Below are positions 53,264 through 64,000 of a DNA stretch of 64,000 nucleotides, piece after piece. A program made the translations under genes and the position numbers. The stretch spans positions 24,890,947 to 24,954,946 of the forward strand of contig NC_092698.1 in assembly GCF_964275005.1 (NCBI RefSeq), in the 5' to 3' direction. A model generated the notes under the pieces. The model saw only the letters and a list, made by a program, of their open reading frames with translations, ran no database searches and had not been told where the DNA came from. This DNA comes from Diadema setosum. Lineage: Eukaryota; Echinodermata; Echinoidea; Diadematoida; Diadematidae. Numbering within the stretch: the first letter of the stretch is position 1; every line of letters starts with the position of its first letter.

Positions 53264-56200
53264 CTGAATTTGAAAAGAAAAAAAATGTTTGGTGGGGAGA
53301 TTACTTTATCACTTTGGTGCTGCCACTTGGGTGACCAATGGTTTGTCCGATCATCAAAGTGGAAAAGCCATAACAAAATTCACACGACACCTACTGCTAT
53401 TCACTTAACATCTTACGATTTGTTGTCGTTGCTGTTATTGTCATCATCCTCATCATTGTTGTCATTGCTGTTGTACAAACAATGATGAATCATAAATATC
53501 TACATTTGCTCCTGCAAACTCTGCATCACAATTCAGGTATAAAGAAGAGACATGCTTCTTACAAAGCATGTGAGTATTCTGCTACTCACATACATTTGTA
53601 CACACAATGATCTGACAACAAACCTCTTACTGAGAGCAATTGACTTCATCACGTTTGTTAGCAGGTGAAATCCGTCCATCAGTACATAACATTTTAAACA
53701 TTGCACAGTGCAGGTAGGGATGAAATATATTTGTGACTCTGCAACACAAAACCAACAAAAAGTCACCAGACATGGATTTCTAGTTAAGAGCAGATCTAAA
53801 ATAGCAGACTCTTAGCTTTAAAATGATGTATAACTCAATACAAATGTACCTTCCTATCCTGTCTAAATAATGGAAAGAAAGTAAACACCTTGGGATAAGT
53901 GTTTAATGAGGAAAGAGGCTTTAAAATTTAGTATCTATAGTGCTCTGTGCAATAAATGAGACCAAAAAAAAAAAGGATGTAAAACTCTGTGATAACCACA
54001 ATGAAGAAATTACATGTAATCAGATTAAGCTGAAATTTGCCGAACTCTGTGAGCACATTCTATTCATGACTGATACCAACTTTAAAGTACTTTAATGAAA
54101 GTGAAAAGGTTGTAAAGGGCTTTTCTGAAATGAAAATGGTCCTCTAAGACATACCTAATCACACTGTTCTGCAAAAACCACTAAAAATACAATTTCCCAT
54201 TTATTTCATATACCCAAACTTCAGAATTACATAAGAGAATTCCTTTTTTCAGAAAATACAAAAAACAGAAGATTGACTTGTTGACCCATTTCACCTATTT
54301 TGAGACCTCACACAAAATCAGGGCATGCCACTTCTTGTTGGTTTTGTGATGCACAGTCTTTTATTTCTGTGTTATCTACAAAGCTGTACCACTCACCTAT
54401 GATGTGTTCCGTGATTGATATGTCGTAGCCCTGGTAGGCAAAGTCATGCCGTAGCGATCCAAAGAATCCATGGAGGGCAAACTTGCTAGCGCAGTATGGC
54501 GGAAGAAATGGAGTTGGTATTTGCCCTAAAGTAGGAGAATTTAAAACAGCACTGCATATTTGTCACAAATTTATTGGGACTGTCATGATGCCTGCTTCTT
54601 CTCAACCACAATTATCACAAAGATTCACTGGAAATGCTTGATTACCAAAAATACATAAAACACTGCTTTGTATGACATTACACGGTTAAATGCATTGTAG
54701 TGTACAGTTTACCACATATAATAATATGTTCGTGATCGAAGGTGAGGAAAGAAAACACAAATTTGTTCAGTTTTGTAGAGCAGGTAGACTGTGACTTCTT
54801 TCTTAAGCATGAATAACTCTCAGAGGGGAACAGAAAGTCTCCATGATTTGGTTTTTGAATTATGAAATACATTTACAGGGATGGGATGCAAGTATGAAAA
54901 TACTGGTTATGAGAATCACATGCTTCATTATGCAAGTTATCTCTTGGAAAAAAAAGGTGACAATTATACATCAGATAGAAAACATTTGCAAGTCTACTTT
55001 CAGAACTGAACTAAGGGGGACACATTTCCCAGACACCAAATGTTGGTGGAACTCCTTGCCTCAGAGTGACATCACCTCATCATCAGTGAACATCTTCCAA
55101 GACAGAAGAAGAGATGTTAACTTTGGCAACTAGTTCTTTAATCACAAGCCAGACATTTTAAAAATGGTCCTAATGACCTGAAACAATATATGTTACGAAC
55201 AACACGACTGTGTTCATTAACCCACCGAGGACGGGCTGATATTGCTACAACATGCATTTCCCATAGACACCTGCCCAAGTATATTCAGGACTCATCTTCG
55301 ACGGGTTAATGACAGTCTTCCATCAGTTGTGTGAGTATACCCCAAGGAGGTGCTTAGCAGTATTGTAGGAGGAGGAAGAATAAGACAGAAAAGAAGAAAA
55401 AGAAGAAGAACACACCTGCCACAGAAGACACCACACCAATGCTTCCACTGCTCTTGGCCAGCATCGGGGTGGCATAGGTGGCCAGTGCCACGTAAGCGCG
55501 AAAGTTGACGTCCATGACCTTCTGCAGCTGATCAAACTTTGTCTCGTCCCAGAGATGGATGTAGTTGGAATATATGTGGTTGAGCACGAGGTAGTCGAGA
55601 CCACCGAACCGTCTCTCCGCTTCCTGGATGAGGGTGTTGGTATCCTCGAAACGCGCCATGTCCAGAGGGATGTAGAAAGCTTCCTGGGCCCCAAGCTCCT
55701 TGCATTTTGCCACAACCTGGTTGCAGGAGGACACAAATCGGGATTTAGCAACTGTCCAGAGGCAAAGCATTAGCTGGAAAAGGTGATGGATGTATTGCTA
55801 ACCAGTATTGTGACTTAACTTTGACTGAGGTACTGTTGAAAGAAAGATTTATGAAGTTAAGCATAGACACTTTTTTGTTTGTTTGTTTGTTTGTTTGTTT
55901 CTTAATGACACTGCAACTCGCTGATTTGACAATTTTGACAAATTTGACATTTGACTTGTAAAGGTACCAGCACTCAAGATTTTCTATCAATTAATGGCTT
56001 TTCTACTGCATGGTTCTAAACGATTGAAGTAAATAACTTTTTTGGCCATGTAAACAGCTATCATATATCTTGGTGGGGTTTTTTATCGATTTTCTTACTT
56101 CCTTGTTTCTTTCAGTGGAATGCTAGATCTTAAAAAATTATCTTGGACGATATCTTTCTGCTTAAACAGCAGTCCATACAGTGTGTACACATACAGTCTT

Positions 56201-57404
56201 ATTTAATCAGACGATGATAGTTGTTTGATGACTTCTACACTGGTTCAAACATAATTTTCAAATGGTGTGTAAATATGTTAGCTTTCACCTTCCAATCAGC
56301 ACACAGGCACAAAACTAATATTCCTGTAAAGATACTGATAAAATAAATAGGTTAATAATTATTCCAAAGAAATAATCACAATCATCATTATCATCTTTAA
56401 AATCATGAGAAATGCAATAATGACAAGTTTGTTGATTCTACAGTGCACTCCCATTATAATGAACTCAGTTACAATAAATTTTAGTAAAGTAAAGTAAAAA
56501 TTCAGGTCTCAAATTATCTTCTATATGTACTATATTTACTCAGCTATTTCATTTTACAAAATTTTTACACACACACACACAAAAAAAAAAAAACCACAGT
56601 CCCAAGTACTTAATTATACTGGGGTTGTCTGTGCACCCACACACAAGTGTTCCCAAAAGTGCAACTCAGAGGTATTCAGAGCCTTTGAAATGAAATCATT
56701 CAAGTACACTGTACCTGCTGCAGGACAGCCTCTCTCCTGGCAGTGACGAGGACTCTGGCACCAAGTCTGGAGTACCAGTAGGCCAGCTGCTCACCAATCC
56801 CTGTGCTTGCTCCTGTGACAATCACTCGCTTGCCTCTGATGCTCTCTGTCAAACGAAATTGATTGTTTTTCACTTAGGCTCAAAACATACAAGTGTTTTC
56901 CTTGCACATCAAAGGGTAAGCTTACAATTACCACTTGTACGTACTACTGAACATTAACATCATACGAGGGCTTGCAGAATTTTGCAAAATGTGCACTTCT
57001 GTGTGTGTGTCTGGGAGTCAGAGTACATGAGAATCACCGTGTCAATTTCATTGTATTCTCAGGAATGTTCTTCTGAGTTTTGCAAAGGTCTTCCAACATA
57101 ATATACTGTAAAACAAGGAAATTTCGGGGATTTCGGGAATTTCGCGAGAGCAAAGATTCGCGAAATCAAAACACAAATGACAATTCATGAAAATTTCATG
57201 CCGCAAAAATATTGTGTTTTACAGTAATGCTGGCTCCATCAAGTCTGCACAAAATAAATATCTTGAACTAAAAGAAATAAAAAAACAACCTGTGATAACA
57301 ATGACCACGAAATGAAAAAACTTGCTCTGGGTTCAGCAATAATCGGTTAGATTCTGTCTACTTATTGTCCCTTTCACATCATCTGTTCTCTTCCCCCCCC
57401 CCCC

Positions 57405-57448
<44 letters not shown>

Positions 57449-59346
57449 CATGTTTGCCTATGCCACATAACATGTTTTCACTGTGGGAAGACAATAAAAG
57501 GTAAGTAAATTGCCAAGAAATAAATCAAATCCTCAACAAGTGTAAAAAAAAAAGTACAACAAAAAACAACAGACCTAGATGGCCTAGCAGGAGAGGGAGT
57601 GGCAGTTCCAATACAATGTATCTCATATTGTATCACTTTTCTGGAATTTCACAGACTTCACACATCTCTCATGTCCTCCATAAATCATACTGGCTTCCGG
57701 CTGACAAGCGAATTCTCTACAAGGTCTTGAACCTGGTTTTCCATTCTTTACATGGCACAGCACCGAGCTACCTTCATGAACTAATATTCCATAAGTACAA
57801 ACCAACTAGATTTCTCCATGCATCCACTACTCATACCCTTCAAGTTCCCTGCACCCATCATTCATGGGGCAACAGAGCTTTAACTTTCACCCAGTCTGGC
57901 TCTTCTCTCCAGAACTAATTGCCTTTGAAAGTGAGAATGGAGACCTCATTCCCTCTGTTCAAGAAAGAACTCAAAACTCTTTTGTTCAAATAACTGTGTG
58001 CTTTCTTTCTATTGTGGCTCTTTTTCTGAATGACGCAATGTGAGAGGTCATCTCACCTTTCTGCACCAGGAGTGCCACTGCGTGACAGATAAGGTGCATT
58101 AAAAGACTCCAATATTTGATTACTTTACTTTATCCTCACGAAAGTATGGAACACTGGTCCATCACATGTTACTTCTAATATTACAGAGTTCCATTCTCAG
58201 TGCACTGAAACATCATAAAATTATTGTAAATCTTTGTAAACTCAAATAGATCTATTTACCGGTACAAACAATAATTTATGGCTATCCTGGGTCTTAGGGG
58301 GCTAAATAACTTTAGGCTTCTAACTTCAGCACAGCCCTTAACCTAACCCTAACCCTATACTACCCCTATTAAACTCTAACATCACCTAAATTTCAAATTA
58401 CTTTGATACATATCACTTACATTTTTTTTTCAATTTTAGCAAAGGTAAATTACATAACATAGGATATGGCTGTGCTGAAGTTAGAAGCCTAAAATAATTC
58501 AGCCCCCCTAAAACCTTTAAAAGTGCATTTAGATCGCGTGAACTCCCGATTATCATATGTACAGTTCGCACGGCTGCATATAGACTAATCTTCATTTTCA
58601 GTAAGTTGTGAAATGTGTTTGTCAATATCGATAACATAACTATGCAGTGTCATTACTGAAGATTAAATTTTACATTTAATGAGTTTGAGGTGACAAAAAA
58701 ATGATGTCAAGTATCAAAACTCATAAGCGATCGTAAAGCGATTGCTGAGCTCTCTTTGTGTTGTGGGCCGTGCCGGTACAGCCCTGTTGCTATTTATACA
58801 GCGACTGGGCTGTGTATAGTTCTATTTACACATGTTTGGGCCACATGACTATTATTGGCGTACGGGTTTAACAGTTTAAGCATGGTTGGACCTACTACTC
58901 ATCGACCGCCTAATGTTTATTTGCTTGAATGATAAGAATATTTGGTATAACACTGAAATTCATGTTAAGAATTTGACCTACGTGATTGAGAAAATCAAGC
59001 ACTATCAAATGCGGTTGTTCCCTTTTCGATTCAAAGTTTCAGTGCAAAAATATCGCCGTCGAACTTGCACGGCCTCGTTTCAGCTCCCCGCGGTAAAGCT
59101 CCTTAGACCTTATTTTACCAAGTCAATCTTTGCAACTGAAAGTTCCAACACAACTTTGCACATGTGGGACTAGGTGCGTAATCAACGAGAAATTCGTTCC
59201 AAGATCTGTAACAAGATGAGGAAAGTTAGCTAGATGGGCAAGGTACCCCTGTGCTTACCTGGATCAAATCTTTCTCTAAACACGTATCCTACAAGTACAG
59301 CCCCAAGTGCTGCGATTAGTAAAACTTTTGCGAGTGCCATCATCAT
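53013..59346 (-). CDS. hsd11b1l-like: HSD11B1L-like short-chain dehydrogenase, copy B, intact
   Basis: Five exons on the minus strand: 59346-59259, 56845-56715, 55716-55416, 54525-54397, 53263-53013. All borders are GT-AG, the phases fit (1, 0, 1, 1) and the product is 299 residues, close to the 285-315 typical of the family. Residues 3-22 form a hydrophobic anchor, probably in the ER membrane. The cofactor motif TGASTGIG is at 40-47 with Arg residues nearby that favour NADP(H). NHI is at 119-121, and the expected catalytic set is Asn144, Ser171, Tyr184 and Lys188 (one off the human HSD11B1 numbering). FDP-x-SIRGKRV, DYLVLNHI and HGFFGSLR resemble HSD11B1L more than HSD11B1. It acts as a carbonyl/hydroxysteroid oxidoreductase by family; the substrate cannot be told. 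Copy A lies 12.4 kb downstream in transcription, same strand. Confidence 0.92.
54397..54525 (-). CDS. hsd11b1l-like: Dehydrogenase copy B, exon 4 (YxxxK catalytic motif)
   Basis: 129 nt; acceptor TACTTTAG, donor CATAG|GTGAGT. Encodes YCASK (Tyr184, Lys188) and HGFFGSLRHDF. Confidence 0.94.
   Translation of the reverse strand, partial: GKYQLHFFRHTALASLPSMDSLDRYGMTLPTRATTYQSRNTS
54930..55133 (+). pseudogene. Remnant of a LINE reverse transcriptase C-terminus
   Basis: In intron 3 of copy B, on the opposite strand. The frame ending at TAG 55131-55133 contains WWNSLPQSDITSSSVNIFQD, which resembles the common 'WNSLP..V..A.SVN.FK' end of non-LTR retrotransposon RT proteins. Only about 60 residues are recognisable. 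Confidence 0.4.
55217..55309. mobile_element. Small piggyBac-like MITE (TTAA-CCC ends)
   Basis: 93 bp including TTAA on both sides: TTAACCCACCGAGGACG at the left faces CGACGGGTTAA at the right. TTAA target sites with CCC/GGG termini are typical of the piggyBac superfamily. Confidence 0.55.
55416..55716 (-). CDS. hsd11b1l-like: Dehydrogenase copy B, exon 3
   Basis: 301 nt; acceptor TGCAACCAG, donor GGCAG|GTGTGT. Encodes YIPLDM, FGGLDYLVLNHI, MDVNF and GVVSSVAG. Confidence 0.94.
56715..56845 (-). CDS. hsd11b1l-like: Dehydrogenase copy B, exon 2 (cofactor-binding TGxxxGIG)
   Basis: 131 nt; acceptor TTTGACAG, donor CAGCAG|GTACAG. Encodes the glycine-rich NADP loop. Identical to copy A over 124 bp including synonymous sites. 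Confidence 0.94.
57104..57226. mobile_element. MITE with TACTGTAAAACA ends
   Basis: TACTGTAAAACAAGG at the left faces TTGTGTTTTACAGTA at the right; the interior has 'tttcgcga' and 'ttcgcgaaat'. A short relative of the element at 46790-47005, in intron 1 of copy B. Confidence 0.75.
57405..57445. repeat. (CT)n microsatellite after a C tract
   Basis: A C tract at 57393-57404 followed by about 20 CT units. Confidence 0.9.
57616..57991 (+). pseudogene. Remnant of a CR1/L2-type LINE reverse transcriptase C-terminus
   Basis: Intron 1 of copy B, antisense. The frame from 57616 contains YWLPADKRILYKVL and HSLHGTAPSYL, typical of the thumb/C-terminal region of CR1-L2-Jockey reverse transcriptases. 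It is cut by a stop at 57916-57918 next to the expected WNSLP position; FKKELKTLLF follows at about 57956-57991, as at the end of intact copies. Clearly dead and 5'-truncated, as is usual for LINE insertions. Confidence 0.75.
58294..58511. mobile_element. MITE with TTAGGGGGCT ends and 44-bp arms
   Basis: 'ttaggcttctaacttcagca' at the left faces 'tgctgaagttagaagcctaa' at the right, with outer TTAGGGGGCT/AGCCCCCCTAA. The interior has a telomere-like 'cctaaccctaaccct' at about 58341. 218 bp. Confidence 0.85.
59259..59346 (-). CDS. hsd11b1l-like: Dehydrogenase copy B, exon 1 (membrane anchor)
   Basis: Starts with three consecutive ATG codons (59346, 59343, 59340), so the exact start is open by one or two residues. 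Hydrophobic anchor, then FRERFDP. Donor CCAG|GTAAGC. Confidence 0.88.
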
Positions 59347-59404
59347 CTGTTCTGTTCACGTCCTGCCTGCTCACTGATTGCGGATAGAGGGCGGCGGCGA
59401 TGGT

Positions 59405-59436
59405 GGGGGCGGGAAGGGGCGGGGCGGGGCGAGGGG
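59405..59436 (-). promoter_or_regulatory. GC-box cluster upstream of dehydrogenase copy B
   Basis: GGGGCGGGGCGGGGCG and a neighbouring GGGGGCGGG lie about 60-90 bases upstream of the copy B start codon. Such overlapping GC boxes are bound by Sp/KLF factors and are usual in TATA-less promoters. No TATA box is visible nearby. Confidence 0.5.
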
Positions 59437-60907
59437 AATGCGTTTAACCAATACTCTTTGCGGAAAAGGGATGCGGAAAAGGGCGTATTATACACGTTGT
59501 AGTTTTGGTTGAGACCTAACTTCTGGTTTCTAACATTTTTTTTTTTTTTTTGTTAGATAATGACAAACCTCTTATGAAATATGAAAGAGCATGTAATTCC
59601 ATGAGGAATTCAACGTTTATTTGGTGAAAATTGGTGTTTGAGATGGCTGAGATATCCAGTTCAGTCATTCAAAACCCGATTTTCATCAAATAAACTTTGA
59701 ATCCCTCTTAAAACGGTATGTTCTGTACTATTCCATAAGTGTTTTTTTTTTGTTTTTTTTTTTTGTATCTCACGAAAAAAAAGAAAAAAAAAAGTTAAAA
59801 GCCCAATTCTCATCTCGACCAATACTGTACCATCCTTTTTTTAAAGGCTCCATTCCACTGGCCATCGGAGGCTCATCCGATCCTCGGAATGCCAAAATTT
59901 CGGCGCTCCGATGAGTTCCGATGAAATCTCAGCCGATCGACAATAGCAATTAGGGGGCCCTGATTTCTAGTAAATTCAACAAAGATCTGACATTGATCGG
60001 GGTAATGGGATCGGGTGCGTAGCCGCCCGATATCTGCCATCTGTTCATCTGATTGTGATTAGAGTGTGATTTGTCACTGACCCAACACACTGCTTCCGAC
60101 CCGACAATCGCAGGACACTGGCAGTCCAACTAATCGGTCTGTTATCGCGTGGTAATCACACTCAAACTAGAACACTGGGCTGATTTGAGCCAAAATCAGA
60201 AATCTTGGATGGAAGCGGGTCAAACAGATTATCCAAAGTACACCTGACGATAACTTCAGTGAAATGCCAATTCTTTGTATCTCTGCAGTCTTTAACACAC
60301 TCGTACAATTTGAAAATAGAAACTGATGTTGCAATTCGATTCATCGTCATGCAAAATTCCTCAAAATCATTTCACTAACGTGTTCTATACTAATAATGCT
60401 TCATTTACTTTATCCACGCGTACATTTGAATTCATTCCTCTTTAAATGCCAGCAGACTATGCAAGTGGACTACCGTACTTATGCACTTCTACGCCTGCAC
60501 TGAGCTCCAGAGGATTCAACGACGGAGGATACTCTGGTCCCCATCACCCCTAATGCTACTGCTGAGACCAATTGAGCAGGACTCCCTCATGAAGTACAGT
60601 TGAGTTTACGAAACTAAAATTAAAAGTAGTAAAATAAGTATATGGGCCTATAAGCATCTTTCTGATGCAAACATTGTTGTTTTGAATTGCTTTAGCTTCC
60701 TTTTTATTTCAATACCCTAATCAACGTAATCATCTAAATTGTATATCAATAATGTACAATAAGTCTAGTAAATGACAACAGTATAATGTCCTATTATGGA
60801 TATGGGAGTAACCTTATCCTCACGTGCAATTCAAATGCCGTTCTCCTATCTACGTACATTGTGTTGCAAAGTAGCTTTTAGATTACGCGAGGACGCAACC
60901 TGTACAA

Positions 60908-60910
60908 TGT

Positions 60911-60977
<67 letters not shown>

Positions 60978-61203
60978 GGTCTTATTTACCCAGGGTAGCC
61001 TCTTCAGTGTTGCCACTGTTCTACCAGAGGGCCCTGCTATTATTATTACCCTAGCATTGCCAGGTACCCATTTATACACCTGGGTCGAGAGGGACATAGT
61101 GGGTAAAAACATCTTGTCCAAGGACGTAAGCACTGGGCGGGATTCGAACTCGGGTCCTCCGATCGGGAGTCGGGAGTCTTATCCACTATACCACAGCTCC
61201 CCC
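60908..61203 (-). mobile_element. tRNA-derived SINE with (ATT)n tail
   Basis: On the minus strand the head reads GGAGCTGTGGTATAGTGG (A box) and GAGTTCGAATCC (B box, 61140-61153), spaced as in a tRNA. A body with 'cgacccaggtgtataaatgg' and 'ggtacctggca' follows, then an (ATT)n tail, visible as (AAT)n at 60911-60976 on the + strand. The internal part after the head does not close a tRNA cloverleaf. Confidence 0.8.
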
Positions 61204-61360
61204 ACATTTTGGCGCTCCAAAATAATGAGCATTGCATCAAGTAGCTTTCTGCGACGTGAATTTGAGTGGACGTTAAAAATGGCCAAGAACCGACTGTGAA
61301 AACTCAGACGACGTGATAACAATGTCAAGCAATTTTGCGCACGCGCAGAACAGTTTGTGT

Positions 61361-61395
<35 letters not shown>

Positions 61396-61434
61396 TACGT
61401 TTGGGTCGCGAATATCTAGATTTCTCTAATGCAA

Positions 61435-61582
61435 TGGTGGATCCAGGGGGGCGCACAGGGTGCTCGCCCCTCTTCATTTTTGGTTAAAACAAAAGAAATA
61501 AAAATCTAAAAAATGGGGGTGCGTGCGCCCCTTTACTTTGCAAAGGCGCCTCCCCTTTGCGGAATTCCTGGATCCGCCCCTG
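61435..61582. mobile_element. MITE with GGATCCAGG ends and G tract
   Basis: GTGGATCCAGGGGGGCGC at the left faces CCTGGATCCGCCCC at the right. About 150 bp. The flanks 'gcaatg' and 'gctaatg' might be a degenerate target duplication. Confidence 0.75.
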
Positions 61583-61967
61583 CTAATGTCTCTACAGTTG
61601 ACCTTAGATAAAAGCAACTAACGTTTGCTACATACTGTTGGCATTCTATCAAGACGTTGGTCCACCCGTCATCCTTCTTCAACTGCGAGGGCTGCGCCGA
61701 AATGCACGTAATCATGGATATGAACGGCACCCATCTACGTGACTTCGTCAGCGTGCGACTTTACCCTCCATCCGGAAGCTGACTGGAGATCCGGACTGGA
61801 GACGGCTCCAGACCGATCACTGTGGATCTTTGACAAGCTTTTCTTACCTTCGTCAATAATGTGTCCCTCAAGACGTAACCTAAACTGCTAAAAGGGCTGT
61901 CCTCAATGCTATAGTACAGCTACAGACTTGAAAATTGACATTTTCACCCGTGTTTTCAGACTTTACA

Positions 61968-62503
61968 CACTGCAAAAAGTCCGGTGTTAAATAGTGAACA
62001 CCGAGCTGGCGTTAAATTTTCGGTGCTCATTTATGGTGTTAAATTAACACCAACGGGTGTCATTTCCAAATTTTACACTGTTTTTTTTTTTGAAGAGTTT
62101 CTTAGTAACTGCACTTCTTGTTGATTTTTAATTTAAACAAGACGATCAAGAATTTTACATTAAAATACTCGATTTTTGAAAAAATGTGAAAATAAATTTA
62201 CACCAAAGTAACACCAGCTGGTGTGGTCTCTTATTGAAGCTGGACGGGTGTTAAACCATTGATATCAACACCAAGAAATATCAAATCAACACCATGTGGT
62301 GTCATTTTTGAATTAACACCAGTACAGTGTCAAAATAACACCAGGTACAGTGTCAAATTAACACCACGAAGTGTCAGGGGAACACTTTTCAACACCATCA
62401 CAGTGCATTTTTAACACCTGTGGGTGTGGTCCTTTATTGAAGTTTGATCGGTGTTAGATTTAACACCCGTGGTGTTAAATCTAACACCGATGTTTTTACA
62501 GTG
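61968..62503. mobile_element. hAT-like MITE packed with GGTGTTAA/TTAACACC words
   Basis: CACTGCAAAAAGTCCGGTGTTA at the left is matched by the complement of the right end (TAACACCGATGTTTTTACAGTG). Inside, GGTGTTAA or TTAACACC and close variants occur about fifteen to twenty times in both directions, forming many small palindromes. No ORF and no clear target duplication. Confidence 0.75.
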
Positions 62504-63538
62504 CAAAGCCGCTTTGAAGGTACGCTTGAATAAGCCACTGTCGGACAAAACTGTTTAAACATTTCAGACATTAATGTTCGTATATAGTTAATAAATGTTT
62601 TTGTTGAGTTTTATTTTCTGAAAAATGTTCTTCTTTTTCATGTCTTCGCCACGATGTGCTGGAAGTATAATGTTTTCTGGTCAAGTTCGTACGTCATTCA
62701 TTCCGCCCATGGGCAACGAAGTTTAAGAATTTTACTAGTATAGATCCCTACAGATCTACATTGTTCAGTTATTTTCACGAGTCTCCACATCTTTTTCTTA
62801 TCCTATTTATAGGCACAATCTAACTTCTCCTCGAATTACCTCTGTCCTCTCTCCTTCTATTTCCTGCTTTCCTAACATCCCTATGATCTTTTCAGGACCA
62901 CTTCACCACTTTACTATTTTTAAACAGAGACTACTTTCTCAGTTCTTTTCTCCCCTTTCATGATCACAACTTTTTGTCTTCTCTCCAATTTTTCTTCTTC
63001 CGCGCGAGACTTTTTCAGGACTACGCGTTTAGTTATCATTCGTTCTCCGAGTCCATAACTCTATCACTCTTTGGAAAAAGTTTTGCGACAACGTCCGAAA
63101 AACATTTTGCGGGGACGATTTCAACAGGCGGGGTATAAAACAACAATAACAAGGGTACAAAACAACAATAACAAAAACAAACAAACAAACAAACGAACCA
63201 TTAAAAAAAAAATCCGGATGCTACTCGTACGTTAAGGTGGTAATTATAATTTGAAAAGCTCTGTTAAAACGGGGCTTTCTGATCCCCCCCCCCCCAAAAA
63301 AAAAAAAAGAAACACACACACACACACACATATGTACATATGTTGATAATAATAATAAAATGATAAATCATACGACGTTCAGATAATGGTCCTCATCACT
63401 TTTCAACATCGTACTGTTCTCTCGTCTTATTTCTCTTATCTCCATTATTTTCCAATCTTCTCCTTCTCCTTCTCCCTTTCCTCCTTCCTTTCTGATTCAT
63501 CTCTCCCTCGTCCCGCCGACTTCCAACTGATTTAATAT

Positions 63539-63961
63539 CAGCGTTGCCGGGTCCCAACAGAGCAAATTCACCAAAAGGCTTGTAAAAAAATCACCAAAAG
63601 CCATCAAAAATCACCAAATTTGGAAAAGCGTAGGTAAGGCTTCAATTTCAAGACAAAATTATGTCAATAAACCTTTATCAAACACTCTGCGCGAGTCTCG
63701 GTGCAATTTTCGGCGCGCCGTAGTCACACTCACTAAATGCAAAATGTGTACGATGTGTATGGATAATAAGTATATGAGTGTTTGTGTGTGTCGAGTGGGC
63801 AAACTGCATTTTCGTTTCCAATTAGTGTGATTATTTTTCATTGGTCTTAAAATCACCAAATTTTGATTTGGTTACCAGGCTAAAATTTTGTCACCAAACA
63901 ACTTAAAAAATCACCAAATTTCACCCTTTTTGGTTCCCGAAATCACCATCTGGCAACACTG
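63539..63961. mobile_element. Element with CAGYGTTGCC ends and AAATCACCAAA words
   Basis: CAGCGTTGCC at the left faces GGCAACACTG at the right; the ends are full of 'aaatcaccaaa'. CAGTG termini are typical of hAT transposons, but no 8-bp target duplication is seen. 423 bp without ORF. Confidence 0.65.
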
Positions 63962-64000
63962 ACCCTTATCCTGATTTTCACTCTATTCTCCTTTACCATA

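Larger units (their letters stand above)
59347..64000. other. Region upstream of dehydrogenase copy B, no gene recognised
   Basis: After the GC-box promoter region this holds a SINE (60908-61203), a G-rich MITE (61435-61582), an element full of GGTGTTAA words (61968-62503) and a CAGTGTTGCC-ended element (63539-63961). The stretches 59450-60900 and 62510-63530 show poly-T, pyrimidine-rich and A-rich DNA but nothing I can name. Confidence 0.55.

Noticed and set aside
61136..61203. tRNA gene on the minus strand
   Set aside because: Good A and B boxes, but followed by a SINE body and (ATT)n tail, and no proper acceptor stem.

Overview
The window looks like nuclear DNA of a marine invertebrate animal, most likely a deuterostome such as an echinoderm. 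Supporting signs are intron-rich genes with GT-AG splice sites, AT-rich introns crowded with microsatellites, long poly-G/poly-C tracts and many small inverted-repeat transposons, a Ty3/gypsy element, tRNA-derived SINEs, LINE remnants, and two 11-beta-hydroxysteroid-dehydrogenase-like genes. The assignment rests on gene and repeat style only, so the phylum is an inference and the species is not determined.

Layout. (1) 1 to about 7262 is the 3' part of a Ty3/gypsy LTR retrotransposon on the + strand: the end of gag (CCHC zinc knuckle), a -1 frameshift site, a complete pol (protease, RT, RNase H, integrase), a separate 3' ORF with two C2H2 zinc fingers, about 1.7 kb of non-coding DNA, a polypurine tract and a 3' LTR with TATA box and poly(A) signal. 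(2) 8692-22227 (+) is an eight-exon gene that I assembled from splice sites and phases; it encodes a 552-residue protein with TPR-like helices and a C-terminal J-like domain with an HPD tripeptide. (3) 22228-31355 is intergenic, full of inverted repeats, microsatellites and a tandem-repeat element built on 'gagcgagcgaagcgagcgag'. (4) 31356-40563 (-) is a five-exon HSD11B1L-like short-chain dehydrogenase gene (copy A) whose last exon carries an apparent one-base frameshift. (5) 40564-53012 is intergenic, with hairpin elements and a tRNA-type SINE. (6) 53013-59346 (-) is an intact five-exon paralog (copy B, 299 aa). (7) 59347-64000 holds copy B's GC-box promoter region, a second SINE and several MITEs, with no gene recognised.

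The two dehydrogenase genes are tandem duplicates in the same orientation with identical intron phases and identical internal exon lengths (131, 301, 129 nt). Exon 2 and two flanking bases are identical between them over 124 bp, while the other exons have clearly diverged, which points to recent gene conversion. Both proteins are expected to be NADP(H)-dependent, membrane-anchored oxidoreductases. The TPR/J gene shows no functional link to them. Most remaining sequence is mobile-element debris, much of it nested or inverted.
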